DNA of 38,392 nt from positions 1-38,392 of the forward strand of contig JAFGHH010000002.1 in assembly GCA_016930215.1 (NCBI GenBank), in the 5' to 3' direction. Position numbers and translations under genes: made by a program. The stretch comes from Deltaproteobacteria bacterium (lineage in GTDB: Bacteria; Myxococcota_A; Polyangia; DRWM01; JAAZOP01). The notes beneath the pieces are model-generated. The model worked only from the letters and a program-made list of their open reading frames with translations. It searched no databases and had not been told where the DNA came from. Numbering within the stretch: the first letter of the stretch is position 1; each line of letters begins with the position of its first letter. This document shows positions 1-8,958 of the stretch, piece by piece.

Positions 1-1509
1 CGGCAGGTGCGTCACGCACAGCACCTGGTGGTGGCGCGCGACCTCGCGGATCGCCGCCGCGACGCGGCGCGCCGCCTCGCCCGAGACCCCCGCGTCGACC
101 TCGTCGAACAGGTACGTCGCCAGCGGCTCGCGGTCCGCCAGCACCCGCTTGACCGCCAGCAGCAGCCGCGAGAGCTCGCCGCCCGAGGCGATCCGCGCCA
201 GGGCCCGCTGCCCTTCGCCGGGGTTCGGCGCGAACAGCAGCTCGACCGTCTCCGCGCCGTCCGGCCCCAGTCGCTGCGCTCCGACGACCAGCCCTTCGGC
301 TCGCGGCGCCAGCCGGACCTCCACCGTCGCCCCGTCCATGCCCAGCCCCGCCACCGCCGCCGTCACCTCGCGGGCCAGCCGGCGCGCGGCCTTGCGCCGC
401 GCGGCGCCGAGGGCGCCGGCCGCGTCGACGGCCGCGCCTTCGGCTTCGCGCGCCGCCCGCTCCGCCGCGGTGCGGTGATCGTCATGCCGGTCGACGAGGT
501 CCAGCTCCGCGCGCAGCTCGTCGAGCCGGCCCCGGGCCGCCTCCTCGCTGCCGCCGTGGGCCCGCACCAGGCGGCGCAAGAGGTGCAGCCGGTCTTCCAG
601 CGCCTCGAGCCGCGCCGGGTCGAAATCGTGGCGGTCGCGGTAGGCGGCCAGCTCCGCCGCGGCGTCGTCGGCCACCGCCCGCGCCTCCCCCGCCTCGTCC
701 GCCAGGCGCTGGAGCCGCGGGTCGAGCGTCGCCGCCTCGCGCAGCGCCGCCTCGGCCCGCGCCAGCCGCGCGGTGGCTCCCGGCGCGCCCTCGTCCCCGG
801 CCAGCTCGGCCGTCGCGCGCTCCAGGGCCCCGGTCAGCCGTGCACCGGCCTTGCGCGCGGCCAGGTCCGCCTCCAGCTCGGCCAACTCGCCCGGACGGAG
901 GCGGGCCTGCTCCAGCTCCCGCACCCGGTCGCGCAGCCAGTCGACCCGCTCCAGCCGCTTCGCGTGCTCGCCGACGACCGTCTCGAGGTCGCGGCGCGCG
1001 GCGGCCAGCCGCCGGTGCGCCTCGGCCATCCGCCCGCGCAGCGGGTTCGCGCGGGCGAAGGCGTCGAGCAGTCCGGCGTGCGTTTCCGGGTCGGAGAGTG
1101 TCCGCTGCTCGTGCTGGCTCGAGACTGCGACCAGGCCCGCGGTGACCTCGCGCAGGATCGCCACCGTGGCGAGCCGGCCGTTGAGCGTCACCTGGCCGCG
1201 CGCGCCGGCCTTGGCCGGGACGGTGCGCCGGACGAGCAGCTCGTCGCCGGCCGGATAGTCGCGCTCGGCGAGCAGCGCGCGCGTCGGGTGCTCCGCCGGC
1301 AGCTCGAACAGCGCCTCCAGCTCGGCCCGCTCCGCGCCGACGCGGACCAGGTCGGGCTCGGCGCGTCCGCCGAGCAGCAGGCGGGCGGCCTCGAGCAGCG
1401 CGGACTTGCCCGCGCCGGTCTCCCCGGTGACCACCGTCAGACCCGGGCCGAACGACAGCTCGATCCGCGGGATCAAGACGAAGTCGCGTATGACGAGGGA
1501 CCGGAGCAT
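1..1509 (-). CDS. recN: DNA repair protein RecN (3' end outside window)
   Basis: RecN is an SMC-like ATPase that acts in recombinational repair of double-strand breaks. The minus-strand translation starts MLRSLVIRDFVLIPRIELSF and has a Walker A motif GETGAGKS at residues 29-36. A central region rich in Leu, Ala, Arg and Glu is probably the coiled coil. Near the C-terminus come the ABC signature region (RIASGGELSRLLLA) and Walker B (YLFDEVDAGVSG), and the sequence runs off the window at VTHLP. 503 residues are visible; the family is usually about 550, so only the last few dozen are missing. ATG at 1509 is chosen because it sits directly before the conserved N-terminal strand; no strong ribosome-binding site is visible. 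The gene is divergent from gdhA across 187 bases. The head, signature and tail motifs make the call secure. Confidence 0.95.
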   Translation of the reverse strand, partial: MLRSLVIRDFVLIPRIELSFGPGLTVVTGETGAGKSALLEAARLLLGGRAEPDLVRVGAERAELEALFELPAEHPTRALLAERDYPAGDELLVRRTVPAKAGARGQVTLNGRLATVAILREVTAGLVAVSSQHEQRTLSDPETHAGLLDAFARANPLRGRMAEAHRRLAAARRDLETVVGEHAKRLERVDWLRDRVRELEQARLRPGELAELEADLAARKAGARLTGALERATAELAGDEGAPGATARLARAEAALREAATLDPRLQRLADEAGEARAVADDAAAELAAYRDRHDFDPARLEALEDRLHLLRRLVRAHGGSEEAARGRLDELRAELDLVDRHDDHRTAAERAAREAEGAAVDAAGALGAARRKAARRLAREVTAAVAGLGMDGATVEVRLAPRAEGLVVGAQRLGPDGAETVELLFAPNPGEGQRALARIASGGELSRLLLAVKRVLADREPLATYLFDEVDAGVSGEAARRVAAAIREVARHHQVLCVTHLP

Positions 1510-1627
1510 CGGTTTCGCGGGGAACGTCGGGAGCGGGCCGCGCACCGCCGCGCCCGAGCTTATAGCGCAAGCCCGCTTCCGCGTCATCTGGCATCGGCCC
1601 GGCGCCCGACCGAGGACCCGCGATGGG

Positions 1628-1655
1628 TTGACAATTCCAGCCCGTAGGCTAAGCC
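1628..1655 (+). promoter_or_regulatory. possible sigma-70-like promoter of gdhA
   Basis: A perfect -35 hexamer TTGACA lies at 1628-1633. Sixteen bases later is a weak -10 candidate, TAAGCC (1650-1655). It lies in the recN/gdhA divergent gap, about 40 bases upstream of the gdhA start. The -10 match is poor, so this is tentative. Confidence 0.3.
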
Positions 1656-1696
1656 GCGAGTCGGCTGCCGGGAGACCGAGAAAGCGAGGATCGAAC

Positions 1697-2986
1697 ATGG
1701 CAGGCAAGAGCGCGTTCAACCCGTACGACATGGCCCGGGCGCAGTTCGACAAGGTCGCCGACCTGCTCGACCTGGACCCCGGAACCCGCGAGCTGCTGCG
1801 GACGCCGCTGCGCGAGTACGCCTTCGGCATCCCGGTGCGGATGGACGACGGCAAGGTGAAGGTGTTCCGCGGCTTCCGGGTGCAGCACAACGACGCCCGC
1901 GGACCGACCAAGGGCGGCATCCGTTTCCACCCGCAGGAAACGGCCGACACCGTGCGTGCGCTGGCGATGTGGATGACCTGGAAGTGCGCCGTGGTCGACA
2001 TCCCGCTCGGCGGCGGCAAGGGCGGCGTGATCTGCGACCCGCACAACCTCAGCCCCCGCGAGCAGGAGGGGATCTGTCGCGGCTGGATCCGCCAGCTCGC
2101 CAAGGACGTCGGCCCGCTGGTCGACGTGCCGGCGCCGGACGTCATGACCAACGCCCAGCACATGCTGTGGATGCTGGACGAGTTCGAGGCGATCCACGGG
2201 GCGAAGTACCCCGGCTTCATCACCGGGAAGCCGGTCGGCATGGGCGGCTCGCTCGGGCGCACGGAGGCCACCGGCTACGGCCTCGTGTTCACCCTCCGCG
2301 AGGCGCTCAAGGAGCTCGGCATCCGTCCCGACCAGACCTGCGCCAGCGTCCAGGGCTTCGGCAACGTCTCGCAGTACGCGATCGAGCTGTACGGCCAGCT
2401 CGGCGGCAAGGTCGTCTGCGTCGCCTGTTGGGACCAGGCCGACCAGACCTCCTACTCGTTCCGCAAGGCCTCCGGCATCAGCCTCGAGGAGCTGCGCTCG
2501 ATCACCGACCGCTTCGGCGGGATCGACAAGGGCAAGGCGCGCGAGCGCGGCTACGAGGTCCTGCCGGGCGAGGCGTGGCTGACCCAGGAGGTCGACATCC
2601 TGATGCCCTGCGCGCTCGAGAACCAGGTCACCGGCGACAACGCGTCCGGGATCCACAAGCGCGTGCGGGTCCTCGCCGAGGGCGCGAACGGCCCGACGAC
2701 GCCCGACGCCGACCAGGTGCTGAAGGCGCGCAACGTCTTCGTCATCCCGGACTTCCTGGCCAACGCCGGCGGCGTCACCTGCAGCTACTTCGAGCAGGTG
2801 CAGAGCAACATGAACTACTTCTGGGAGAAGGACGAGGTGCTGGGGAAGCTGGACGTCAAGATGACGTCGGCGTTCCTGGCCGTCAGCGAGCTGGCCCGGC
2901 GCAAGAAGCTGTTCATGCGCGACGCCGCCTACGTGATCGCCGTCAACCGCGTCGCGCAGGCCTGCAAGGACCGCGGCTGGGTCTAG
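1697..2986 (+). CDS. gdhA: Glutamate dehydrogenase (Glu/Leu/Phe/Val family)
   Basis: Catalyses reversible oxidative deamination of glutamate to 2-oxoglutarate and ammonia with NAD(P); a cytosolic enzyme linking carbon and nitrogen metabolism. The 429 residues match the length of hexameric family members. The N-terminal substrate domain shows GPTKGGIRFHP (about 69-79), the catalytic-lysine segment LGGGKGG (104-110) and PAPDVMTN (145-152) with its conserved Asp. The Rossmann domain begins at GFGNVSQYA (220-228), where Ser replaces the more usual Gly or Ala in GxGNVG/A. A longer in-frame reading starts at 1406 but runs through recN; ATG 1697 is preferred because it follows a GCGAGGA ribosome-binding site and matches the family N-terminus. 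The next gene starts 43 bases downstream. Cofactor preference cannot be read with confidence. Confidence 0.95.
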   Translation: MAGKSAFNPYDMARAQFDKVADLLDLDPGTRELLRTPLREYAFGIPVRMDDGKVKVFRGFRVQHNDARGPTKGGIRFHPQETADTVRALAMWMTWKCAVVDIPLGGGKGGVICDPHNLSPREQEGICRGWIRQLAKDVGPLVDVPAPDVMTNAQHMLWMLDEFEAIHGAKYPGFITGKPVGMGGSLGRTEATGYGLVFTLREALKELGIRPDQTCASVQGFGNVSQYAIELYGQLGGKVVCVACWDQADQTSYSFRKASGISLEELRSITDRFGGIDKGKARERGYEVLPGEAWLTQEVDILMPCALENQVTGDNASGIHKRVRVLAEGANGPTTPDADQVLKARNVFVIPDFLANAGGVTCSYFEQVQSNMNYFWEKDEVLGKLDVKMTSAFLAVSELARRKKLFMRDAAYVIAVNRVAQACKDRGWV

Positions 2987-3029
2987 GAGCGGAGCCGCTC
3001 GCCGGCGCCCCGCGTCCGGCCGGTGCGAG

Positions 3030-4823
3030 ATGGAGCACGAGGCCCCCCGAACGTCCCCCGGCGGCCCGTCGTGGGTCACGCCGTTCGACCGCCGGTTCCT
3101 CGCGGGCGCCGAGCCGTTCACGCGGATCGGCGACGGCGCGATCGGCGGCAAGGCCCAGGGCTTGGCGCTGATCCGCGAGCGGATCCTCTCGGGACTCCCG
3201 CCGGGGACGTTCGACGGCGTCGAGGTCGTCGTCCCGACGCTGGCCGTCATCGCCACCGACCGCTTCGACGCCTTTCTCGACCGCAACGACCTGCGCGGCC
3301 CGGCGCTTTCCGACGAGCCCGACGACCGGAAGGCCCACGCGTTCCAGCGCGCCGACCTGCCCGCCGAACTGGCCGGCGACCTGCGCGCGCTCGCGCTCCA
3401 GCTCCGCTCCCCGCTCGCCGTCCGCTCGTCGTCCCTCCTCGAGGACGCGCTCGAGCATCCGTTCGCCGGCGTCTATGCCACCAAGATGATCCCGAACAAC
3501 CAGCACGACGCCGATACCCGGTTCCGACGGCTCACCGAGGCCGTCAAGTTCGTCTGGGCCTCGACCTTCTTCCGGGAGGCGCTCGCCTATTGCCGCTCGG
3601 TGGGCGTCGACCCTGGGCGCGAGAAGATGGCGGTGATCCTCCAGGAGATCGTCGGCCGCCGGCGGGGCGAACGGTTCCACCCGGACATCGCCGGCGTCGC
3701 GCGCTCCTACAACTACTACCCGACCGGCCACGCGAAGCCCGAGCACGGCGTGGTCAACCTGGCCTACGGCCTGGGGAAGACGATCGTCGACGGCGGCACC
3801 GCCTGGACCTATTCCCCGGCCTTTCCCAAGGCCCCGCCGCCCTACAACTCGCTGCGGGACCTGCTGCGCCAGACGCAGACCGCGTTCTGGACGGTCCACA
3901 TGGGCCGGCCGCCCGCCTGGGACCCGACCCGGGAGACCGAGTACATGCGGCGGCTGTCCGTGGCCGAGGCCGAGGACGACGACGCGTTGCGCTTCCTGGT
4001 CTCGACCTACGACGCCGGCGCCGACCGCCTCGTGCCGGGCACGGGCGTCGAGGGCCCCCGGCTGCTCGATTTCGCCCGCATCCTCAAGTTCGACGAGGTG
4101 CCGCTCAATGCCCTCCTGCGCCGCCTGCTGCAGCTCGCCGAGCAGGCCGTCGGCGCGGCGGTCGAGCTCGAGTTCGCCGCGACGCTCGACCCCCGCGAGG
4201 CGCTCCCCGCGCGGCTCGGACTGCTCCAGGTCCGGCCGATGGCCGTTTCCGAGGAAACCGTGGAGGTTTCCGAGACGGACCTCGAGCGACCGGAGGCGGT
4301 CGTGGCGGCGAGCTTCGTGCTGGGCAACGGCGCGCGCGACGACCTCGCCGACGTCGTCTACCTCAAGCCCGGGCGCTTCTCGGCCGACGCCACGCCGGCG
4401 ATCGCCGCCGAGCTCGAGCCGCTCAACCGCGCGCTGCTCGAGGCCGGCCGGCCGTACCTGCTGATCGGCTTCGGGCGCTGGGGCTCCTCCGAGCCGTGGC
4501 TCGGGGTGCCGGTCAACTGGAGCCAGATCTCCGGCGCGCGGGCGATCGTCGAGGCGACCCTGCCGCAGATGAGTCCGGACCTCAGCCAGGGCTCGCACTT
4601 CTTCCACAACCTGATCGGCGGCCGCGTGCTGTACCTGTGCGTCCCGCACGAGGGTTCCGGGAGCGGCCGCATCGATTGGGACTGGCTCGACGGCCTGCCC
4701 GCCGTCGCCGAGACCGACCACGTCCGGCACGTCCGGACGCCGGTCCCGTTGCGCCTGCGCGTCGATGGACGCGGCGGGCGCGGGATGGTGCTGCGAGATG
4801 AGCGACCTGCCGCCGACCGATGA
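3030..4823 (+). CDS. PEP/pyruvate-binding (PPDK_N) ATP-grasp protein, paralog 1
   Basis: 597 residues related to the N-terminal nucleotide-binding domain of PEP synthase and pyruvate phosphate dikinase. Visible are the glycine-rich GDGAIGGKAQGLALI (about 34-48), the ATP-grasp signature RSSSLLEDALEHPFAGVYAT (about 132-151) and a later LQVRPM strand. A C-terminal module carries GFGRWGSSEPWLG (about 480) and SQGSHFFHNL. The phosphohistidine swivelling domain and the PEP-binding barrel are absent, so it cannot perform the full PEP-synthase reaction alone. Its 3' end overlaps the next gene by 26 bases, and that gene encodes a longer paralog, suggesting co-expression and perhaps a complex. The gene follows gdhA closely, so a link to carbon or nitrogen metabolism is possible, but the substrate is unknown. 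Confidence 0.85.
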   Translation: MEHEAPRTSPGGPSWVTPFDRRFLAGAEPFTRIGDGAIGGKAQGLALIRERILSGLPPGTFDGVEVVVPTLAVIATDRFDAFLDRNDLRGPALSDEPDDRKAHAFQRADLPAELAGDLRALALQLRSPLAVRSSSLLEDALEHPFAGVYATKMIPNNQHDADTRFRRLTEAVKFVWASTFFREALAYCRSVGVDPGREKMAVILQEIVGRRRGERFHPDIAGVARSYNYYPTGHAKPEHGVVNLAYGLGKTIVDGGTAWTYSPAFPKAPPPYNSLRDLLRQTQTAFWTVHMGRPPAWDPTRETEYMRRLSVAEAEDDDALRFLVSTYDAGADRLVPGTGVEGPRLLDFARILKFDEVPLNALLRRLLQLAEQAVGAAVELEFAATLDPREALPARLGLLQVRPMAVSEETVEVSETDLERPEAVVAASFVLGNGARDDLADVVYLKPGRFSADATPAIAAELEPLNRALLEAGRPYLLIGFGRWGSSEPWLGVPVNWSQISGARAIVEATLPQMSPDLSQGSHFFHNLIGGRVLYLCVPHEGSGSGRIDWDWLDGLPAVAETDHVRHVRTPVPLRLRVDGRGGRGMVLRDERPAADR

Positions 4824-7800
4824 GAAGGCCCTGGCCGCGCTGCAGGAGCGCGCCAAGGAGCTGACCTGCCTGTTGTCCGTCGAGGAGCTGCTCCACGACA
4901 CGGAACGGCCGTTGGAGGAGGTGTTCCGCGGCGTGATCGAGGCGATTCCGCCGGGCTGGCAGCACCCCGAGCTGTGCCGGACGCGGATCACCTACGAGGG
5001 ACACGACTGGCAGTCGCCGGACTTCATCGAGTCGCCCTGGGGTCAGTGCGCGCGGATCCTGGTGCAGGAGCGCGCGGTCGGCTCGATTTGCGTGCACTAC
5101 ATCGCCGAGCCGCCGGTCGCCGAGGACGGGCCGTTCCTGGAGGGCGAGGTGCGGCTGGTCTCGACCATTGCCGACCGGCTGGGCAACTACCTGCGCCAGC
5201 GCAGCCTGGAACGGCTGCTGCTGGAGTTCAGCCGCGACGAGGCGCGGGAGTCCGAGCGGCGGCTGGCGGCCTGGCGCGGAGGCCTCGAGCTGGTCCGCCA
5301 GACCGACCAGAACCTCTACATCCGCCTGGCGCGCAAGATGGTCAACTTCCTGTGCTGGAGCGGCGTGCGCGAGGCCCAGGATCTGGTGGAGCGGCACGCC
5401 GGCGGCGACAACGGCGACGTGGAAGGGCTGGACAACTATCCGTGCCGCAAGCTGAGCCTCGCCCCGGACTTCTACCGCGGCACCGAGCCGTTCGAGCTGG
5501 CCTCGCGCTATCTCGGCGACGACGAGATCTTCTCGCGCATCCAGCGCTGGATGTTCGAGGACCGGGCCAAGTTCCTGGTCAAGGTGCTGGAGAGCCAGCA
5601 GTCGTCGCTCGGCGAGATCGCCGACGCCCTGCGGCGCTACCAGCAGCTCGTCCCCGAGGACTCCAGCCTCTCCCGCGCGACGCTCGAGGCGATGAAGGCC
5701 TCGTTGATCAACCGGTTCCTCACCGAACAGCTCGAGTTCATCAAGGTCGCCAAGCAGCACGTCGACGTCGGCGCGTTCCTCGACCTGCTCGACCGGATGA
5801 TCTTCCCCGCCACCAGCCACGGCAAGCTCGGCGGCAAGAGCGCCGGTCTGTTCCTCGCCACCCAGATCCTGCGCCGCGCCGCCGCCTCGCTGCCGGGCGG
5901 CGCCGAGATCAAGACCCCGCGCTCCTGGTACATCGCCTCCGACGCCCTGCTGGCCTTCATGGAGTTCAACGACCTGGACGACGTGATCCAGCACAAGTAC
6001 AAGGAGATCGATCAGGTGCGCCTGGAGTACCCGCACCTGGTCCAGCTCTACAAGAACGCCCGCTTCCCCCCCGAGCTCGCCAAGGGCCTTTCCGTGGCCC
6101 TCGACGACTTCGGCGACCGCCCGCTGATCGTCCGCAGCTCGAGCCTGCTCGAGGACCGCCTGGGCACCGCGTTCTCCGGCAAGTACAAGAGCCTGTTCCT
6201 CGCCAACCAGGGCACCAAGCAGCAGCGCCTCGACGCGCTGCTCGACGCCGTCGCCGAGATCTACGCCTCGGTGTTCGGACCCGACCCGATCGAATACCGC
6301 CGCGACCGCGGCCTGCTCGACTTCCAGGAGGAGATGGGCGTCCTGATCCAGGAGGTGGTCGGCACGCGGCTCGGCCGCTACTTCCTCCCCGCCTTCGCCG
6401 GCGTGGCGTTCAGCCGCAACGAGTTCCGCTGGTCGCCCCGCATCCGCCGCGAGGACGGCCTGATCCGCCTCGTCCCCGGCCTCGGCACCCGCGCCGTCGA
6501 CCGCGTCAGCGACGATTTTCCCGTGCTGCTCGCCCCCGGCCAGCCGCGCCTCCGCGCCAACGCCTCGGTCGACGAGACCGTCCGCTACTCGCCGAAGAGG
6601 ATCGATGTCATCAACCTCGAGACCAACGCCTTCGAGACGCTCGAGCTTCCCGACCTGCTCGCCGAGTGCGGCGCGGACTACCCCGCCCTGGCCCAGGTGT
6701 TCTCGGTCGTCCGCGACGACCGGCTGCACAAGCCCGTCGGCCTGCTGCTCGATCCGTCCCGCGAGCAGCTCGCCGCCACCTTCGAGGGCCTGATCTCCGA
6801 CTCGCCGTTCGTCTCCCGGCTTCACGCGATGCTGCGGCAGCTCGAGCAGAGCCTCGGCACGCCGGTCGACGTCGAATTCGCCTCGGACGGCAGGGACTTC
6901 TATCTGCTGCAGTGCCGGCCCCAGAGCCACGCCGAGGACTCGGTCGCGTCGGCGATCCCCAAGGACGTGCCGCGCGACCAGGTGCTGTTCACCGCCCGGC
7001 GCTACGTCTCCAACGGCTTCGTTCCCGACATCACCCACGTCGTCTATGTCGACCCGCGGCGCTACGCCGAGCTTGAGGACCAGCAGGAGATGGTGGCCGT
7101 GGGTCGCGCCGTGGGCAAGCTCAACAAGCTGTTGCCCAAGCGCCAGTTCGTGCTGATTGGTCCGGGACGCTGGGGCAGCCGCGGCGACATCAAGCTCGGC
7201 GTCAGCGTCGGCTACTCCGACATCAACAACACCGCGGTGCTGATCGAGGTCGCGCGCCGCAAGGGCAACTACGTCCCCGAGCTGTCGTTCGGCACGCACT
7301 TCTTCCAGGACCTGGTCGAGTCCTCGATCCGCTACCTGCCGCTGTACCCGGACGACGAGGGGATCCTGTTCAACGAGCGGTTCCTGCTCGGTGCCCCCAA
7401 CGTGCTGGCCGAGGTGCTGCCCGAGCACGCGACGCTGGCCGACGTGTTGCGGGTAATCGATGTCCCCGCCGCCACCGGCGGCAACATCCTGCGCGTGCTG
7501 ATGAACGCCGATCTCGACGAGGCGATCGCGCTGCTCGCCGAGCCGGGTGCGCGCGAGCCGGGCCGTGCGACCACCGAGCTGGCCGTGCGCCGCGGCGAGG
7601 ACGACCACTGGCGCTGGCGCTACCAGATGGCCGAACACATTGCCGCGGAGCTGGACCCGGTCCGGTTCGGCGTCGTCGCCGTCTACGTCTTCGGCAGCAC
7701 CAAGAACGCCACCGCCGGCCCCGGCAGCGACATCGACCTCCTGGTCCACGTCCGCGGCGGCGACGTCCGCCGCGAAGCCCTCGTCAATTGGCTCGACGGC

Positions 7801-7989
7801 TGGAGCCTGTGCCTCGCCGAGATGAACTACCGCCGCTGCGGCTACCGCACCGACCGCCTGCTCGACGTGCACATCATCACCGACGACGACATCGCCCGGC
7901 GCGACAGCTTCGCGATCAAGATCGGCGCGATCACCGACGCCGCCCGCCCCCTGCAACTGGGCGGGCGCGTCGCGGCCCCGATCCCCTGA
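4798..7989 (+). CDS. PEP/pyruvate-binding ATP-grasp protein with C-terminal nucleotidyltransferase domain, paralog 2
   Basis: 1063 residues. Residues about 20-140 look like a GAF-type sensory region. A helical stretch follows, then a PPDK_N-like ATP-grasp core with GKLGGKSAGLFLATQ (from about 342) and RSSSLLEDRLGTAFSGKYKS (from about 446). The module shared with the upstream paralog, GPGRWGSRGD and FGTHFFQDLVE, starts near 788. The C-terminus is a nucleotidyltransferase (MNT/Pol-beta superfamily) domain: VFGST at 964-968 and SDIDLLV at 977-983, giving the Gly-Ser and paired Asp of that active site. As in paralog 1, the swivelling phosphohistidine and PEP-barrel domains are missing. ATG 4798 is chosen over an in-frame ATG at 4765 because it gives a shorter overlap and a plausible N-terminus. 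It faces the metallophosphoesterase gene with a 6-base gap. Substrate unknown. Confidence 0.85.
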   Translation: MSDLPPTDEKALAALQERAKELTCLLSVEELLHDTERPLEEVFRGVIEAIPPGWQHPELCRTRITYEGHDWQSPDFIESPWGQCARILVQERAVGSICVHYIAEPPVAEDGPFLEGEVRLVSTIADRLGNYLRQRSLERLLLEFSRDEARESERRLAAWRGGLELVRQTDQNLYIRLARKMVNFLCWSGVREAQDLVERHAGGDNGDVEGLDNYPCRKLSLAPDFYRGTEPFELASRYLGDDEIFSRIQRWMFEDRAKFLVKVLESQQSSLGEIADALRRYQQLVPEDSSLSRATLEAMKASLINRFLTEQLEFIKVAKQHVDVGAFLDLLDRMIFPATSHGKLGGKSAGLFLATQILRRAAASLPGGAEIKTPRSWYIASDALLAFMEFNDLDDVIQHKYKEIDQVRLEYPHLVQLYKNARFPPELAKGLSVALDDFGDRPLIVRSSSLLEDRLGTAFSGKYKSLFLANQGTKQQRLDALLDAVAEIYASVFGPDPIEYRRDRGLLDFQEEMGVLIQEVVGTRLGRYFLPAFAGVAFSRNEFRWSPRIRREDGLIRLVPGLGTRAVDRVSDDFPVLLAPGQPRLRANASVDETVRYSPKRIDVINLETNAFETLELPDLLAECGADYPALAQVFSVVRDDRLHKPVGLLLDPSREQLAATFEGLISDSPFVSRLHAMLRQLEQSLGTPVDVEFASDGRDFYLLQCRPQSHAEDSVASAIPKDVPRDQVLFTARRYVSNGFVPDITHVVYVDPRRYAELEDQQEMVAVGRAVGKLNKLLPKRQFVLIGPGRWGSRGDIKLGVSVGYSDINNTAVLIEVARRKGNYVPELSFGTHFFQDLVESSIRYLPLYPDDEGILFNERFLLGAPNVLAEVLPEHATLADVLRVIDVPAATGGNILRVLMNADLDEAIALLAEPGAREPGRATTELAVRRGEDDHWRWRYQMAEHIAAELDPVRFGVVAVYVFGSTKNATAGPGSDIDLLVHVRGGDVRREALVNWLDGWSLCLAEMNYRRCGYRTDRLLDVHIITDDDIARRDSFAIKIGAITDAARPLQLGGRVAAPIP

Positions 7990-7995
7990 CCGCCG

Positions 7996-8862
7996 TCACA
8001 GCAACTCGCGCGTCGCCGAACCCGGGTCGTCCGGGTCGAACCGCACCAGCGCCAGCTCCGGACCGTCGTGCGCCCCCCCGAAGGCCCAGGTCCGCCCCAG
8101 CCGCACCCGCCACTCCCCCGTCAGCCGGACCGCCTCGTGCACGTGCCCGTGCAGCGTCACCAGCGGCTGCCGGGCCTCGATGAACCGCCGCAGCGCGATG
8201 CTCCCCACGTGCACGTCCAGCGGCACGTGCTCGACCTGCCGGCCGTCGAGAGCGGCGCGGTCGAGCGGCGTGTCGTAGGGCGGGGCGTGGCACAGCAGGA
8301 TCGCGTCCGACAGGTCGTCCGTGCCGGCCAGCGACCGCAGGTCGCCCTGGATCGTCGACCACTTCGCCTCCGCCTCCGACACCGGGACCGTCCGCATTCC
8401 CTCCTCGGGCGACACCGCGCCGGGGTCGACGTAGCGCGACACGTCGTAGCGCTCCCAGTCCTTCAGCGGGAAGGGCGACGGCGGGGCGTAGGCGTAGCCG
8501 TAGACCGCCCAGCGACCGAAGGCCACCCGCCGGTCGTGCACGTACTCCCAGACCGGGTCGGCGCCCGCCGCCGCGGCCCGCACCGCCGCCTCCTCGATCC
8601 GCGGGTCGTCGTTCCCCAGGATCGCGAACACGCGCGGTGCCTGCCCGCCCAGCGCCGCCCGCAGCCGCCGCAGCTCCACGACCAGGAAGTCGTCGACGAA
8701 GTCCCGGTGCCCGGGGGCCATCGTCGCCAGCCCGAAACCGCCGGGCAGCAGGTCCCCGCCGAGGAACAGCGCCGCCGGCCGCTCGCGCTCCGCCGCCGCG
8801 AACAGCTTGCCCCAGCGCGTCGTGTCGCCGTGCAGGTCCGTGGCGAAGAAACAGGCCGGCAT
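7996..8862 (-). CDS. Metallophosphoesterase (calcineurin-like)
   Basis: 288 residues with the calcineurin-like metal ligands in order: ATDLHGD at the N-terminus (Asp9, His11), GGDLLPGG, GNDD in place of the common GNH[D/E], an HAPPYDTPLD segment, and LHGHVHE near the end. It is probably a dinuclear-metal phosphoesterase; the substrate cannot be read from sequence. The ATG at 8862 is preferred over an upstream extension because it follows GGGGGGAG and gives the standard N-terminal strand leading into DxH. No signal peptide, so cytosolic. It is the last gene of the minus-strand block, 96 bases downstream of the aminopeptidase, and converges with the ATP-grasp gene. Confidence 0.85.
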   Translation of the reverse strand: MPACFFATDLHGDTTRWGKLFAAAERERPAALFLGGDLLPGGFGLATMAPGHRDFVDDFLVVELRRLRAALGGQAPRVFAILGNDDPRIEEAAVRAAAAGADPVWEYVHDRRVAFGRWAVYGYAYAPPSPFPLKDWERYDVSRYVDPGAVSPEEGMRTVPVSEAEAKWSTIQGDLRSLAGTDDLSDAILLCHAPPYDTPLDRAALDGRQVEHVPLDVHVGSIALRRFIEARQPLVTLHGHVHEAVRLTGEWRVRLGRTWAFGGAHDGPELALVRFDPDDPGSATRELL

Positions 8863-8958
8863 CCGCTGCGCTCCCCCCGGCGTTCTACCGCAGGCGCGCC
8901 CCGGCGTCACCATCCCCGACGCGACCCGGGTCGCGCCGCCGGGCACGCCGCGGGCCGC

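Noticed and set aside
2943-4991. Long open frame on the minus strand opposite the first ATP-grasp gene
   Set aside because: It is antisense to a gene with clear family motifs, and its translation is a featureless Arg/Asp/Leu/Val mix typical of GC-rich shadow frames.
4582-7956. 1124-codon minus-strand open frame
   Set aside because: Antisense shadow of the second ATP-grasp gene. It has no recognisable domain, and the plus strand is clearly the coding one.
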